A stretch of 64,000 bases of DNA from DASRDU01 sp046331565 (GTDB lineage: Bacteria; Acidobacteriota; Blastocatellia; RBC074): the NCBI GenBank assembly GCA_046331565.1, contig JAXLQP010000003.1, positions 1 to 64,000 of the forward strand, given 5' to 3'. The notes beneath the pieces were generated by a model, which searched no databases, had not been told where the DNA came from, and saw nothing but the letters and a program-made list of their open reading frames with translations. This document shows, in pieces, positions 18,250-26,300 of the stretch. A program made the position numbers and the translations under genes. Positions within the stretch are counted from its first letter, which is position 1, and each line of letters starts with the position of its first letter.

Positions 18250-18674
18250 TGTTATGGCGCGCCAGGCAGCCGGACGGGCTGCATCGCGCGTTGATTCGTG
18301 GCCTCCTGATTTGAATATCGTCCGTTATCGGGGGCGGACGCTTAAGAAGAAAGCGATTGTGCTGGCGCTGTGAGGCCGATGTCAAAAACGATTCTCAGCA
18401 GAGAAAAGCTGAGCCTGCTGTTGTGAGCGTTATTGTGAAAATGCCAGCGGCTGAACACCGGCAACTGCATCGGGGCAAAAGCTGCGTTCAATGCTGATGA
18501 CGCCAGCGCGTCACGGGAAAAGACCGGAATGGCCTCCGATCAGGCTGAATACGGGGCCGGAACACTGTGTTCCCGGACGGGGCGGCAAAACGAAAATGTT
18601 TAGTGGCTAAATCCTCGACTATCCAACGCGGCAGATGATACTTGCGGCCCGCTGCAGCGTCAATCCTGTGCAGG
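18250..18674. other. Gene-free region upstream of cas6
   Basis: About 425 bp with no convincing open reading frame and no recognisable RNA. A purine-rich GGAGG lies about 50 nt before the cas6 start, too far to be its ribosome site. The cas6 promoter should be here but I cannot point to a clear pair of boxes. Confidence 0.4.
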
Positions 18675-18887
18675 TAAAAAAAATGAGGTCGCTGAAGGCT
18701 TGTTTGGAAGGAGGGTTTCAGCGACCTCTAGCAGAGTCCACGAGATTGTTAGTGCCTTTGAGATACTGACAATCACGCCTGACTTCCAGTGTCGCTGATT
18801 CAATGCCGGAAATACGAAGAGGCAGCGAAAGCGCCCCGTTTCTTTCGCTGCCTCTCCGCTCCACCAATTGGAGACTTTCAATTGACA
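18675..18887 (-). ncRNA. Putative small RNA with own promoter and terminator
   Basis: A transcript of about 210 nt is suggested on the minus strand: promoter boxes at 18894-18921, a 13-bp perfect hairpin (18819-18854, GAGGCAGCGAAAG with a 10-nt loop), and an ending in a 12-bp stem followed by eight T residues. No reading frame inside has a plausible ribosome site; a 73-codon frame starts only at a TTG. I do not recognise an RNA family (6S was considered but not established). It would end about 430 bp before cas6, on the same strand. Confidence 0.42.
18676..18728 (-). terminator. Intrinsic terminator
   Basis: On the minus strand GAGGTCGCTGAA (18728-18717) pairs perfectly with TTCAGCGACCTC (18696-18685) and is followed by A and eight T residues (18684-18676). 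This is the only textbook Rho-independent terminator noticed near the cas locus. It separates cas6 from whatever is transcribed upstream. Confidence 0.8.
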
Positions 18888-18893
18888 GGGCGA

Positions 18894-18921
18894 ATCATAC
18901 GCTTCTGAAAAATTCGTTCAA
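18894..18921 (-). promoter_or_regulatory. Candidate promoter of the putative small RNA
   Basis: TTGAAC (18921-18916), 16 bp, then TATGAT (18899-18894), five of six bases of the -10 consensus. It faces the hairpins and terminator at 18854-18676, with a predicted start near 18887. Confidence 0.5.
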
Positions 18922-19048
18922 GTTGATTGTTTTTTGCCAGCAGGCAAACCCTGCGTGATCAGTGGCTTACAAATTCAACGATTTTCAACAGTATTTAACG
19001 CAATCTTTCTGGCAAATAGCAAGCTTTGTGTTTGCAATGACTTGCGTC

Positions 19049-19699
19049 TTAATACTGGTTTTCGAGGCTGCGCCAGAGGAACCACGAGGCGACGGAGCAG
19101 TATGGATGCCACTGACGATTTTCGGCAACCGTGTGGATCTGTTCGGCGTCGGGCAGACCTTCAATTCCGTAAGCTCTTTCGATGGCTCGTCTGACGCCGA
19201 GATCGCCGACCGGCAGCACGTTGAGGCGACCGAGCGAAAAGATCATGAACATATGCGCTGTCCACACGCCGATGCCTTTGACGGTGGTCAGCATTTCGAT
19301 GATTTCTTCATCGCCCATTCGCGCAATGCGTGACAGTTTCAGCGCGCCGTCTTCGGTTTTTGCCGACAGGTCTTTGATGTAGGAAATTTTCTGCCCTGAG
19401 ACTCCGACGCTGCGAATCCGTTCATCAGGTGTGGCCAGAATCTGCGCGGCGGTCGGAAAGCGCGCGGGCGCATACAGCGCCTTGAAGCGATTGAGAATTG
19501 TTTCTGCCGCCTTCGATGAAAGCTGCTGCGAAATGATGGCGTCAACCAGCGTATCGAAGTAACGGTTGTGCGGTTTGATGCGGCACGGGCCGTATTTTTT
19601 GATGAAGCCGCGCATCACCGGATCGCGGCGCGACAGATGACGCTCGGCGGTGCGCAGCGCGTCGCTGAAGGGCAGTTTGTTGTTTTCAGTTTTGCTCAT
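19049..19699 (-). CDS. DNA-3-methyladenine glycosylase (AlkA/HhH-GPD superfamily)
   Basis: A 216-residue base-excision repair glycosylase that removes alkylated purines from DNA. The helix-hairpin-helix lies at about residues 138-150 (LTTVKGIGVWTAHM), followed by the catalytic Asp166 in VLPVGDLGV. The SQQLSSKAAETIL helix is typical of bacterial AlkA-like short forms. Unlike E. coli AlkA it lacks the N-terminal extra domain, which is normal for this short group. No Cys cluster is present, so it is not an endonuclease III. It stands alone on the minus strand. Confidence 0.93.
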   Translation of the reverse strand: MSKTENNKLPFSDALRTAERHLSRRDPVMRGFIKKYGPCRIKPHNRYFDTLVDAIISQQLSSKAAETILNRFKALYAPARFPTAAQILATPDERIRSVGVSGQKISYIKDLSAKTEDGALKLSRIARMGDEEIIEMLTTVKGIGVWTAHMFMIFSLGRLNVLPVGDLGVRRAIERAYGIEGLPDAEQIHTVAENRQWHPYCSVASWFLWRSLENQY

Positions 19700-19874
19700 C
19701 GTAATTTTTCAGGAACGGGTCACAGGAATTTTCGGATGCGCTTTGCTCATCCGCTGAAGGTCTGGTAATCAGTGTCTCTGATGCCGTGACAATGTAGCGG
19801 CGCTTCCCTGCTTTGGCAATCAGCGACCGGCCCGGATCAGGTCAGGCCGCCACTTCAACTCTGAAGACACAACA

Positions 19875-21143
19875 ATGAAAGTACATCTGCAATACGGCGC
19901 GGACGGTCTGGAAGCTGAACTTCCTTCAGCCAGCGTGACCGTGCTGGCACCACGGTTTATCGAAGGTCTGAGCGACGAAGCCGCAGCTTTCACTGAAGCT
20001 GTGCGCGCGCCGATTGCCGCCAGGCCGTTGCGCGAAATCATCAGCGCCACTGATCGCGTGGCGGTTGTCATTCCTGATATTACGCGCCCGCTGCCGACTG
20101 ACCGGCTGCTGCCCTGGCTGTTTGCTGAACTCGCGCACGTGCCTGCCGAAAACTATACGATCATCAACGGCACAGGTTCGCACCGGATCAACACGCCGGA
20201 TGAACTGGCGCGCATGGTCGGGCGCGAGGTTGCCGCGAATTACCGCATCGTCAATCACAACTCGCACGAGGCAGCGACGATGAAACTGGCCGGAAAGACT
20301 GCCGACGGGCACGACGTTTATTTCAATCGTGAATACGTCGAAGCCGACAGGCGGATTGTGCTGGGTTTCATCGAGCCGCATTTTATGGCCGGGTTTTCGG
20401 GCGGATACAAGGGCATCTTTCCGGCGGTCGCGGATATTGATTCGATCATGCATTATCACCGCGCTGCGGTCATCGGTGACGCGCGCAGCACCTGGGGCGT
20501 GCTTGAGGGCAACCCGACGCAGGATCAGATTCGCGCCAATGGGGCGCTGCTGCCGGTGGATTTCTGCATCAACGTGACGGTGAACCGCAAGCGGCAGATC
20601 ACCGGATTTTATTGCGGCGACGTGATGCAGGCGCATCTGCGCGGCTGCGAATTTTCAAAGGCAACGGCAATGGTCGCGTGTGACAGGCCGTTCCCGATTG
20701 TGGTCACAACCAACAGCGGCTACCCGCTCGATCAGAATCTTTACCAGGCAGTCAAAGGCATGTCAGCCGCCGCGCAGATTGTCGCGCCGGGCGGGCTGAT
20801 TATTCAGGCGGCGCGGTGCAATGACGGGTTCCCGCATCACGGCAACTTTCGCCAGTTGCTTTTTGAGCATGCGTCACCACAGGCCATTCTCGACACCATC
20901 CTCGCGCCGGGCTTTTCAATGTACGATCAGTGGGAAGCGCAACTGCTCGCCATAATTGCGCTCAAAGCCCGTGTCGCCCTGCTCAGTGAAATTCCGGCTG
21001 ACGAAGTGCGCCGCGCCCATCTTGAACCGATCACGGACATTGCCGCGAAAGTCAGTGAAGAGTTGCAGCAAACCGGCGCTGATGCGCCGATTGCAGTATT
21101 GCCGGAAGGGCCGATGACAATTCCTTATCTCAACCAGCAATGA
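19875..21143 (+). CDS. larA: Nickel-dependent lactate racemase-like protein (LarA family)
   Basis: A 422-residue LarA/DUF2088 protein. LarA interconverts D- and L-lactate, or in paralogues other 2-hydroxyacids, with a nickel-pincer cofactor tethered to a lysine. The four residues known from the Lactiplantibacillus enzyme all appear at a constant offset: His103 (GTGSHR), His169 (EPHFMAG), Lys179 (GGYKGIFP) and His195 (MHYHRA). So the active site appears complete. The maturation genes larB, larC and larE are not in this window, so cofactor supply must come from elsewhere. Substrate cannot be told from sequence, since the family includes racemases of many hydroxyacids. It is a single gene with the start ATG after ACAACA. 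Confidence 0.88.
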   Translation: MKVHLQYGADGLEAELPSASVTVLAPRFIEGLSDEAAAFTEAVRAPIAARPLREIISATDRVAVVIPDITRPLPTDRLLPWLFAELAHVPAENYTIINGTGSHRINTPDELARMVGREVAANYRIVNHNSHEAATMKLAGKTADGHDVYFNREYVEADRRIVLGFIEPHFMAGFSGGYKGIFPAVADIDSIMHYHRAAVIGDARSTWGVLEGNPTQDQIRANGALLPVDFCINVTVNRKRQITGFYCGDVMQAHLRGCEFSKATAMVACDRPFPIVVTTNSGYPLDQNLYQAVKGMSAAAQIVAPGGLIIQAARCNDGFPHHGNFRQLLFEHASPQAILDTILAPGFSMYDQWEAQLLAIIALKARVALLSEIPADEVRRAHLEPITDIAAKVSEELQQTGADAPIAVLPEGPMTIPYLNQQ

Positions 21144-21170
21144 CGCAGATCAAGCTGATCAGTTCATTTC

Positions 21171-22442
21171 CTAACTGTACTTCAGCCACTTTGCGAGTTC
21201 AGGCAGCGTCGGGCGTTTGCCGTACATCAGCACACCGATGCGGTAAATTTTTGCGGCGAGCCAGGCAATGCCGATGATGGTGGCAGTGAGCAGCACGATT
21301 GACAGGCCGATCTGCCACCAGGGCGGCTGCTTGATCGTGATGCGCAGGAACATCAGAATCGGGCTGAAGATCGGAATCAGCGACATCACCGTTGAAAACA
21401 CGCTGTCAGGATTGCGCAGCACCGTTGATGAAATCACCATCGGAATAATAATGCTGAACGTCACCGGCATCTGCACCTGCTGCCCGTCCTCTTCGCTGGA
21501 AACAATCGCGCCGACTACGAGGTAAAGCGTCGCGTACAGAAAATAGCCGAGCAGGAAGTAGACGACGAAAAAGACCATCGTCATCACCGGAATCTGCGGC
21601 ATCTTGAAATTGCCGAAAGTGAAAGCCTGAGTCGCCGCGAGGCTGCTGATGACCAGCGCGCACACGGCCCAGGTGATGTACTGCGTCAGCGCGACCAGAC
21701 CGATGCCGAACAGTTTGCCGAGCATCAGTTGAAAGGGTCTGACCGAGGAAAGCAGGACTTCGATGATGCGCGACTGTTTTTCTTCGACCACGCCGCGCAT
21801 CACCATAATGCCGTATACCAGCGTCGTGATGTAGATAATCATCAGCAGCGCGTAAGCCAGAATGAACGACTGCCCTTCTTCCTTTTCGCCGCGTTCATTG
21901 ATCGTTTCCAGATCAACTTCCTTACTCAGTTCGTTGACCTTTGCCGGATCAATTCCGGCCAGCGCCATACGGCGTTCGACGACGGCTTTGCTGAAGGCAT
22001 TTTCGACGCGGCGGCTGCCGATAAAATCGCTGACGTTTTTGGCGTGATAATAAATCTTTCCTTCCTTCAGCACGTCGGGCGGCACTTCAACATAGGCTTC
22101 AAGTCGGTTGGCTGTGATTTCCTGATTGAGTTCCCGCTTGCGCGCTTCAAGCTGCGCGTCGCTGATGTTTTCAATGGTGATTTCAAAGCGGTCTGACCTG
22201 GCGGTTTTGTCTTCATCCTTTTTCGTCAGTTCCTGCCTGGCGCGTTCGCTGAGCGCGGCGTCTCCGGTGCGATTGAGGACGACGATGCGGTGCGTGGCGC
22301 GTTCGCCTTTGCTGAGCAGCATAGTCGGCACCAGAATGAATGAAGCCATCAGCAGCGGGCTGAGAATCGTGCCAATGATGAAGCCTTTCGATCTGACCCG
22401 CACCAGGTATTCGCGTTTGATGATCGCCAGTATTTTATCCAT
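21171..22442 (-). CDS. ABC-2 type transporter permease (NatB-like)
   Basis: A 423-residue membrane protein with one N-terminal transmembrane helix (about 18-45), a large extracytoplasmic domain (about 50-185), then five or six C-terminal helices. This is the layout of ABC-2 permeases such as NatB/YhaP. Typical pieces are IIKREYLVRVRSKGFIIGTILSP and VEEKQSRIIEVLLSSVRPFQLMLGKL. These proteins work with an ATPase to export ions, drugs or other small molecules. No ATPase gene lies next to it, so the partner is encoded elsewhere or outside the window. Convergent with larA. Confidence 0.9.
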   Translation of the reverse strand: MDKILAIIKREYLVRVRSKGFIIGTILSPLLMASFILVPTMLLSKGERATHRIVVLNRTGDAALSERARQELTKKDEDKTARSDRFEITIENISDAQLEARKRELNQEITANRLEAYVEVPPDVLKEGKIYYHAKNVSDFIGSRRVENAFSKAVVERRMALAGIDPAKVNELSKEVDLETINERGEKEEGQSFILAYALLMIIYITTLVYGIMVMRGVVEEKQSRIIEVLLSSVRPFQLMLGKLFGIGLVALTQYITWAVCALVISSLAATQAFTFGNFKMPQIPVMTMVFFVVYFLLGYFLYATLYLVVGAIVSSEEDGQQVQMPVTFSIIIPMVISSTVLRNPDSVFSTVMSLIPIFSPILMFLRITIKQPPWWQIGLSIVLLTATIIGIAWLAAKIYRIGVLMYGKRPTLPELAKWLKYS

Positions 22443-22467
22443 TGAGTTTTCGCTCCGGTGGCCTGTG

Positions 22468-23169
22468 TTACTTCAGCGATTTCAGAAAGCGCCGGGTGAA
22501 GGGCGCAGTTTCAGTATCGGCTTTCAAATCAGTTTTGAGTTGCGCCAGCGCTTCCGGCGTGTCCACGTCGTACCATTCAGGCAGCAGTACGATTTTCAAT
22601 CCGCTTTCGTTCGCGCGCTGCTGCGTGGTGGCGAACGCCTGATCCGTGCTCCAGGGAATATCTTCAAAAAGCCTGCGGTGCAATTGCCGCAGCCCGATCA
22701 GGTAATAACCGCCGTCCGTGGTCGGGCCGATGACAACGGTGTTTTCATCTTCGAGCGCATCGAAGGCGTCAGCGAGATATTCGCCCGGCAGCGTCGGGCT
22801 GTCGCCGCCGATTACGACGACTGATTCGTAACCAGCCGCGAACAGTTCATCGAAACAATTCGTCAGACGTTCACCGAGATCAGCGCCGCGCTGCGGCATC
22901 ATCAGCGAGCCTTCGCGTTCGACCTGCTCAAAGGCTTCTTCTGCGCCTGCGGGCGTGTAATTCAGCACGACTGACAGCGTGTAATCAATCTCAGCATCTT
23001 CAGCTTCGGCTTCGATTTCGTCACGCACGGCTTCGGCCAGCGCAAAGGTGTCGTTCAGAAAGGCGACATAAAGTTTCATCGCGTTTGCCGCGCCAAGCGT
23101 GCCGATCAGGCGCGTCTTTACTTCGCCTTCGACCGGAGCTTTTGCCATGACGACCAGAGCATCTTTCAT
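22468..23169 (-). CDS. TIGR04282/DUF2064 glycosyltransferase-like protein
   Basis: A 233-residue protein of the DUF2064/TIGR04282 group, a GT-A-like nucleotidyl/glycosyl-transferase fold named after arsenosugar biosynthesis genes. The N-terminus MKDALVVMAKAPVEGEVKTRL carries the Lys/Arg of the nucleotide-binding loop; VVIGGDSPTLP is the metal-binding Asp segment; GPTTDGGYYLIGL and DVDTPEAL follow in the usual order. The usual partners, a radical SAM protein or a GT2 glycosyltransferase, are not adjacent, so arsenosugar synthesis is not supported here. It lies 25 bp downstream of no gene in operon terms; the next minus gene starts at 22442. Confidence 0.87.
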   Translation of the reverse strand: MKDALVVMAKAPVEGEVKTRLIGTLGAANAMKLYVAFLNDTFALAEAVRDEIEAEAEDAEIDYTLSVVLNYTPAGAEEAFEQVEREGSLMMPQRGADLGERLTNCFDELFAAGYESVVVIGGDSPTLPGEYLADAFDALEDENTVVIGPTTDGGYYLIGLRQLHRRLFEDIPWSTDQAFATTQQRANESGLKIVLLPEWYDVDTPEALAQLKTDLKADTETAPFTRRFLKSLK

Positions 23170-23193
23170 ACTGTGCTTCTCAAATTCAGTAAT

Positions 23194-23363
23194 GGAACAC
23201 TGATGACGCGGACGACGGCGAATCAGCGCGGATCATCTGTGTTGATCTGTCGCATCAGTTTCATCTGTATTCCATTTCAGACAATGAATGGAACGCGGAT
23301 TCAAACAGATCAGGGCTGATGAAAACAGATGATCTGTTCTGATCAGCCGCCGTCCGTGTCATC
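23194..23363. repeat. Imperfect foldback (inverted repeat) element
   Basis: The left half (from GAACACTGATGACGCGGACG) and the right half (to GCCGTCCGTGTCATCTGTGTTC, in two parts) are imperfect complements over about 45 bp, with further GATCTGT/ACAGATC copies inside. It lies downstream of the phosphodiester glycosidase gene and overlaps its stop by a few bases. One of about a dozen long inverted repeats in the window. Confidence 0.6.
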
Positions 23364-24546
23364 TGTGTTCTCTGGGAAAGATCAGCAGCGCATCGCTCAC
23401 TGCCCGCTCGCCCGTTGCGTCAGAAGGTTTGTTGACAACCCTGTTGCTGATGACCATCGTGGTCGAACCGCCGCCATCAAGATTGATCGCATCGGTGCAG
23501 CCGAGTTCGCGCATCAGTTCCGTCAGTTCGCTGATCGTCATGCCAGTGCTGTGCTGCGGCTGACGACCGTCAACGGTAACGAAAACAAGTGTGCCATCGC
23601 TGCGCCAGCCAAAGGCCGTGCGCGGGTGGCGCTGTTTGAATAACGATTCGCTGTAACGCCCGGCTTCGGCTTCGGCAACGGCTTTGCCTGCGGCCAGCAG
23701 GCGCGGGCCGCCGCCGATGATGAAATCAGCCGCAAACGGCAGCGGCGGGTCAGCGACGAGTTGTGTGCTGAGTTCGACACGCGAGCCGCGTTTGAGATTT
23801 GCCAGCATCCATTCCCGCACGGCGCCGCTGCCTGAAAGCACCAGACCTTCACGCGGAATCGTCACGCTGCCGCGACCATCGTGCAGCGAAATGACGCGGC
23901 CTCGTTCGACGATGACTTCAATGCCATCGGGCGCGGTCAGCGTCGTGCGGTGAAATTCCGGCGTGAAGACAATCAGTTCATTTTTTTCACGCGGGCGATT
24001 GAAGCCGCTGACCGGATGGCTTTTTCCGGCAGTTTTCAATTCGGCTTTCAGATCAACGCTGGCAATCGCGGCGCGAATGCGCCCGTCATTTTGTGCAACG
24101 GCGAGCGCGGCGCGGCGGCGTTCGGGTTCACTCAGCACTTTGCCTGCGCTCACCAGCACGCCGACCGATTCGCCGCGATAGGTTCCCGTCGTGCGAAAGT
24201 ACCCGCCGTTGATCGCGGCCAGCGCGCCGTGACGCAGCGCGAGTGAACTGGTCGTTTCAGCGCCGACCATTTCATCCATCGCCCGCGCCAGTGTGAGCCG
24301 CGCCCGTTGCGGATCAACAATCAGCGCGTGAATCATCTGGCGCGCCTGATTGTCATTCGTGCTGAAATCGCCGCGACGAATGGCGCGATGTTCGATGCCC
24401 GGCGCGAGCGTTTCAGTCTGCGTTTCATCAGCAGGCCTGGTCGCCTGGGCAAAGACTGACGCGGCCAGCAGCAGCGCCAGGCAGGTCAGCCGCCTGAAAT
24501 TCCTGAATTGAGTTGTGAGGTCAGACCGCAGGTGTGAGCGTTTCAT
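23359..24546 (-). CDS. Secreted phosphodiester glycosidase family protein (NAGPA-like)
   Basis: A 395-residue exported protein; the N-terminus has a signal peptide (RLTCLALLLAASVFAQA). The rest has the fold of the phosphodiester glycosidase/DUF2233 family named after human NAGPA, which removes capping N-acetylglucosamine. Motifs: AAINGGYF near residue 112, VFVTVDGRQPQHSTGMTISE, and the C-terminal NLDGGGSTTMV with the conserved Asp-Gly-Gly-Gly. Bacterial members are thought to act on cell-envelope or exopolysaccharide substrates. The ATG overlaps the mazG stop by 4 bp, so the two genes are probably cotranscribed, although their functions seem unrelated. Confidence 0.9.
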   Translation of the reverse strand: MKRSHLRSDLTTQFRNFRRLTCLALLLAASVFAQATRPADETQTETLAPGIEHRAIRRGDFSTNDNQARQMIHALIVDPQRARLTLARAMDEMVGAETTSSLALRHGALAAINGGYFRTTGTYRGESVGVLVSAGKVLSEPERRRAALAVAQNDGRIRAAIASVDLKAELKTAGKSHPVSGFNRPREKNELIVFTPEFHRTTLTAPDGIEVIVERGRVISLHDGRGSVTIPREGLVLSGSGAVREWMLANLKRGSRVELSTQLVADPPLPFAADFIIGGGPRLLAAGKAVAEAEAGRYSESLFKQRHPRTAFGWRSDGTLVFVTVDGRQPQHSTGMTISELTELMRELGCTDAINLDGGGSTTMVISNRVVNKPSDATGERAVSDALLIFPREHR

Positions 24547-25379
24547 TCAGCATCCGGCGCGCCGCTGCCCGGCGTTTTATCCTGCGCCCTGATTTCGTTC
24601 CAGAATTCATCCATTTCGGCCAGCGTGGCTTCGGCGCAGGTGCGTCCCTGTTCGGCCAGCCGCTGCTCAACGTAGCTGAAGCGGCGGCGGAATTTGCGAT
24701 TGGCCGCCTTGAGCGCCATTTCAGGCTCAACGCCAAGCTGGCGCGCAATGTTGGCGGCGACGAAAAGCAGATCACCGACTTCTTCGGCAACGGCGGCCTG
24801 ATCGCGTTCGGCGCGGTCAATTTCGGCGCGCAGTTCGCTGAGTTCTTCAGCCAGCTTGTCGAATACGTCTTCAATGCGCGGCCAGTCGAAACCGACGCGC
24901 GCGGCTTTGGTCGTCAACTGGTGCGCTTCGAGCAGCGCAGGAATTTTCTTTGATACTCCGTCAAGCAGCGATTTGTGCTGATCTTCGGTTTTGCCTGCGG
25001 TCTTGCGTTCTGCGGCCTTGATCGCTTCCCAGTTAGCCAGCACTTCGGCAGTGTTTTCGACTTTGCTTTCGCCAAAAACGTGCGGATGGCGGCGGGTCAT
25101 CTTTTCGTGAACGCGGGTGATCGAATCGTGCAGGTCGAATTGTCCGCTCTCTGCCGCGACCTGACCGTAAAAGACGATCTGGAACAGCAGGTCACCCAGT
25201 TCATCGCGCAATTCGGCCCAGTCTTCAGCCTCGGCGGCTTCGATGACTTCGTAAGCCTCTTCAATCAGCATCGGCGCCAGCGTCGCGTAATTCTGCTCCC
25301 GATCCCAGGGGCAGCCATCAGGCGCGCGCAACCGGGCCATCATCTCCATCAGATCCTGAAAGTTTTTTTTCTGAGTCAT
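24543..25379 (-). CDS. mazG: Nucleoside triphosphate pyrophosphohydrolase MazG
   Basis: A 278-residue MazG with two tandem MazG domains, the usual size of the full-length housekeeping form. The first domain carries PDGCPWDREQNYATLAP, then EEAYEVIEA and ELGDLLFQIVFY (the EExxE and ExxD metal ligands). The second repeats the pattern in EELSELRAEI and EEVGDLLFVAAN. It hydrolyses NTPs to NMPs and pyrophosphate, cleaning damaged nucleotides or modulating the stringent response. The start is placed at the ATG giving MTQKKNFQ; a longer reading adds 17 non-conserved residues. Confidence 0.95.
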   Translation of the reverse strand: MTQKKNFQDLMEMMARLRAPDGCPWDREQNYATLAPMLIEEAYEVIEAAEAEDWAELRDELGDLLFQIVFYGQVAAESGQFDLHDSITRVHEKMTRRHPHVFGESKVENTAEVLANWEAIKAAERKTAGKTEDQHKSLLDGVSKKIPALLEAHQLTTKAARVGFDWPRIEDVFDKLAEELSELRAEIDRAERDQAAVAEEVGDLLFVAANIARQLGVEPEMALKAANRKFRRRFSYVEQRLAEQGRTCAEATLAEMDEFWNEIRAQDKTPGSGAPDAE

Positions 25380-25551
25380 GAATGCTGAAAAACGGGGAAG
25401 GTCACGCGCACCTGATCGAACGGCGCGCAATCAGTGTCAGTCTCAATGCAGGTTATCTTACCGGACGGGCACTATAACAAACCGCCCCGGCAGCAACAAG
25501 CAACGCCCCGGCAGACAGAATCAAGCCGCGCTTCGCAGAAGAAACCCGGAT

Positions 25552-25639
25552 CACCCCCGTAGTAACGAATTCATTCGTTCTGCTTTTGATCAGGTGCGAC
25601 TTTAGAACGAAAACGAATGAATTCGTTACTACGGGGGTG
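25552..25639. repeat. 88-bp MITE-like inverted repeat, copy 1
   Basis: CACCCCCGTAGTAACGAATT and the following eight bases (25552-25579) are exactly mirrored as inverted complement at 25612-25639: 28-bp arms around a 32-bp centre. A diverged copy of the same element is at 44403-44488. It lies between mazG and the small gene at 25772, a gap of about 390 bp in which I see no gene. No transposase is nearby. It is probably a non-autonomous mobile or REP-like element. Confidence 0.8.
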
Positions 25640-25771
25640 CGGCCTGGTTCAGCGGATGATTTCTCAATTTCATTGCGGCTCGCGGCCTGACGGCCTGATT
25701 TGACAAGCGCGCTGCCGATTAACAATAATGCGGCTTCCCTTCAGTCACTACCGACACCACACTGAGAACCG

Positions 25772-26125
25772 ATGATCTGCGGATCGTATAGTTACCAACT
25801 GCGGAAAGTTTCCACCTTCGTGCTGCTGCTGGCGCTGCTTGGCGCAAGCCTGCATTTCTTTGCGCATCTGGGCGACACGGTGAACACTTCGGCGCAGACG
25901 ATCAGCGGTTCAGCGCCGGATGACGAAACATCAGGCGGGGCTTCGTTCAGCAGCAATCACACCTGCCTCGCCTGCCAGTCATTGCAGCACCTGTCCGCGA
26001 AAGCGTCGGCGGCCTTCGTGCTCCTGATTGACAATGATCGCGCGGGCGTTGACCGGCACAGGCTGCCGACACACACCGACGCGCTTTCCGGCACTGCTCC
26101 CAGCCGCGCTCCTCCGCTCGTTTAA
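25772..26125 (+). CDS. Small exported CxxC protein upstream of TonB receptor
   Basis: A 117-residue protein with a hydrophobic N-terminal segment (STFVLLLALLGASLHFFAHL), probably a signal or membrane anchor, and a short HTCLACQSLQHL motif with CxxC near residue 88. Short proteins with a similar shape (DUF2946-like) are often found next to metal-related TonB receptors. The context fits this, with the receptor starting 175 bp downstream on the same strand. I do not recognise a specific function; metal binding by the Cys/His motif is inference. The C-terminal 30 residues look non-conserved. Confidence 0.55.
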   Translation: MICGSYSYQLRKVSTFVLLLALLGASLHFFAHLGDTVNTSAQTISGSAPDDETSGGASFSSNHTCLACQSLQHLSAKASAAFVLLIDNDRAGVDRHRLPTHTDALSGTAPSRAPPLV

Positions 26126-26300
26126 TCCAGACAATTCGCTTCAGATTCGCAGCCTGCCCGCGTCCGGCAACGGACGAGTGCAGTCCTGCCAGTCAGATTT
26201 CGCTGAAGCCCATGCTGTTCACCTGTTCAGCGTGATCACGATTGTTTCAGCGCAGACATTGTCTATTGTCCCGATTCAACGAACCGAGGAAACAATTTAT

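Noticed and set aside
18660..18881. 73-residue protein over the putative small RNA
   Set aside because: TTG start, no ribosome site, frame crosses two perfect hairpins and the terminator stem.
26028..26300. N-terminal extension of the TonB receptor
   Set aside because: No signal-peptide character; a proper signal peptide and ribosome site occur at the ATG at 26301.
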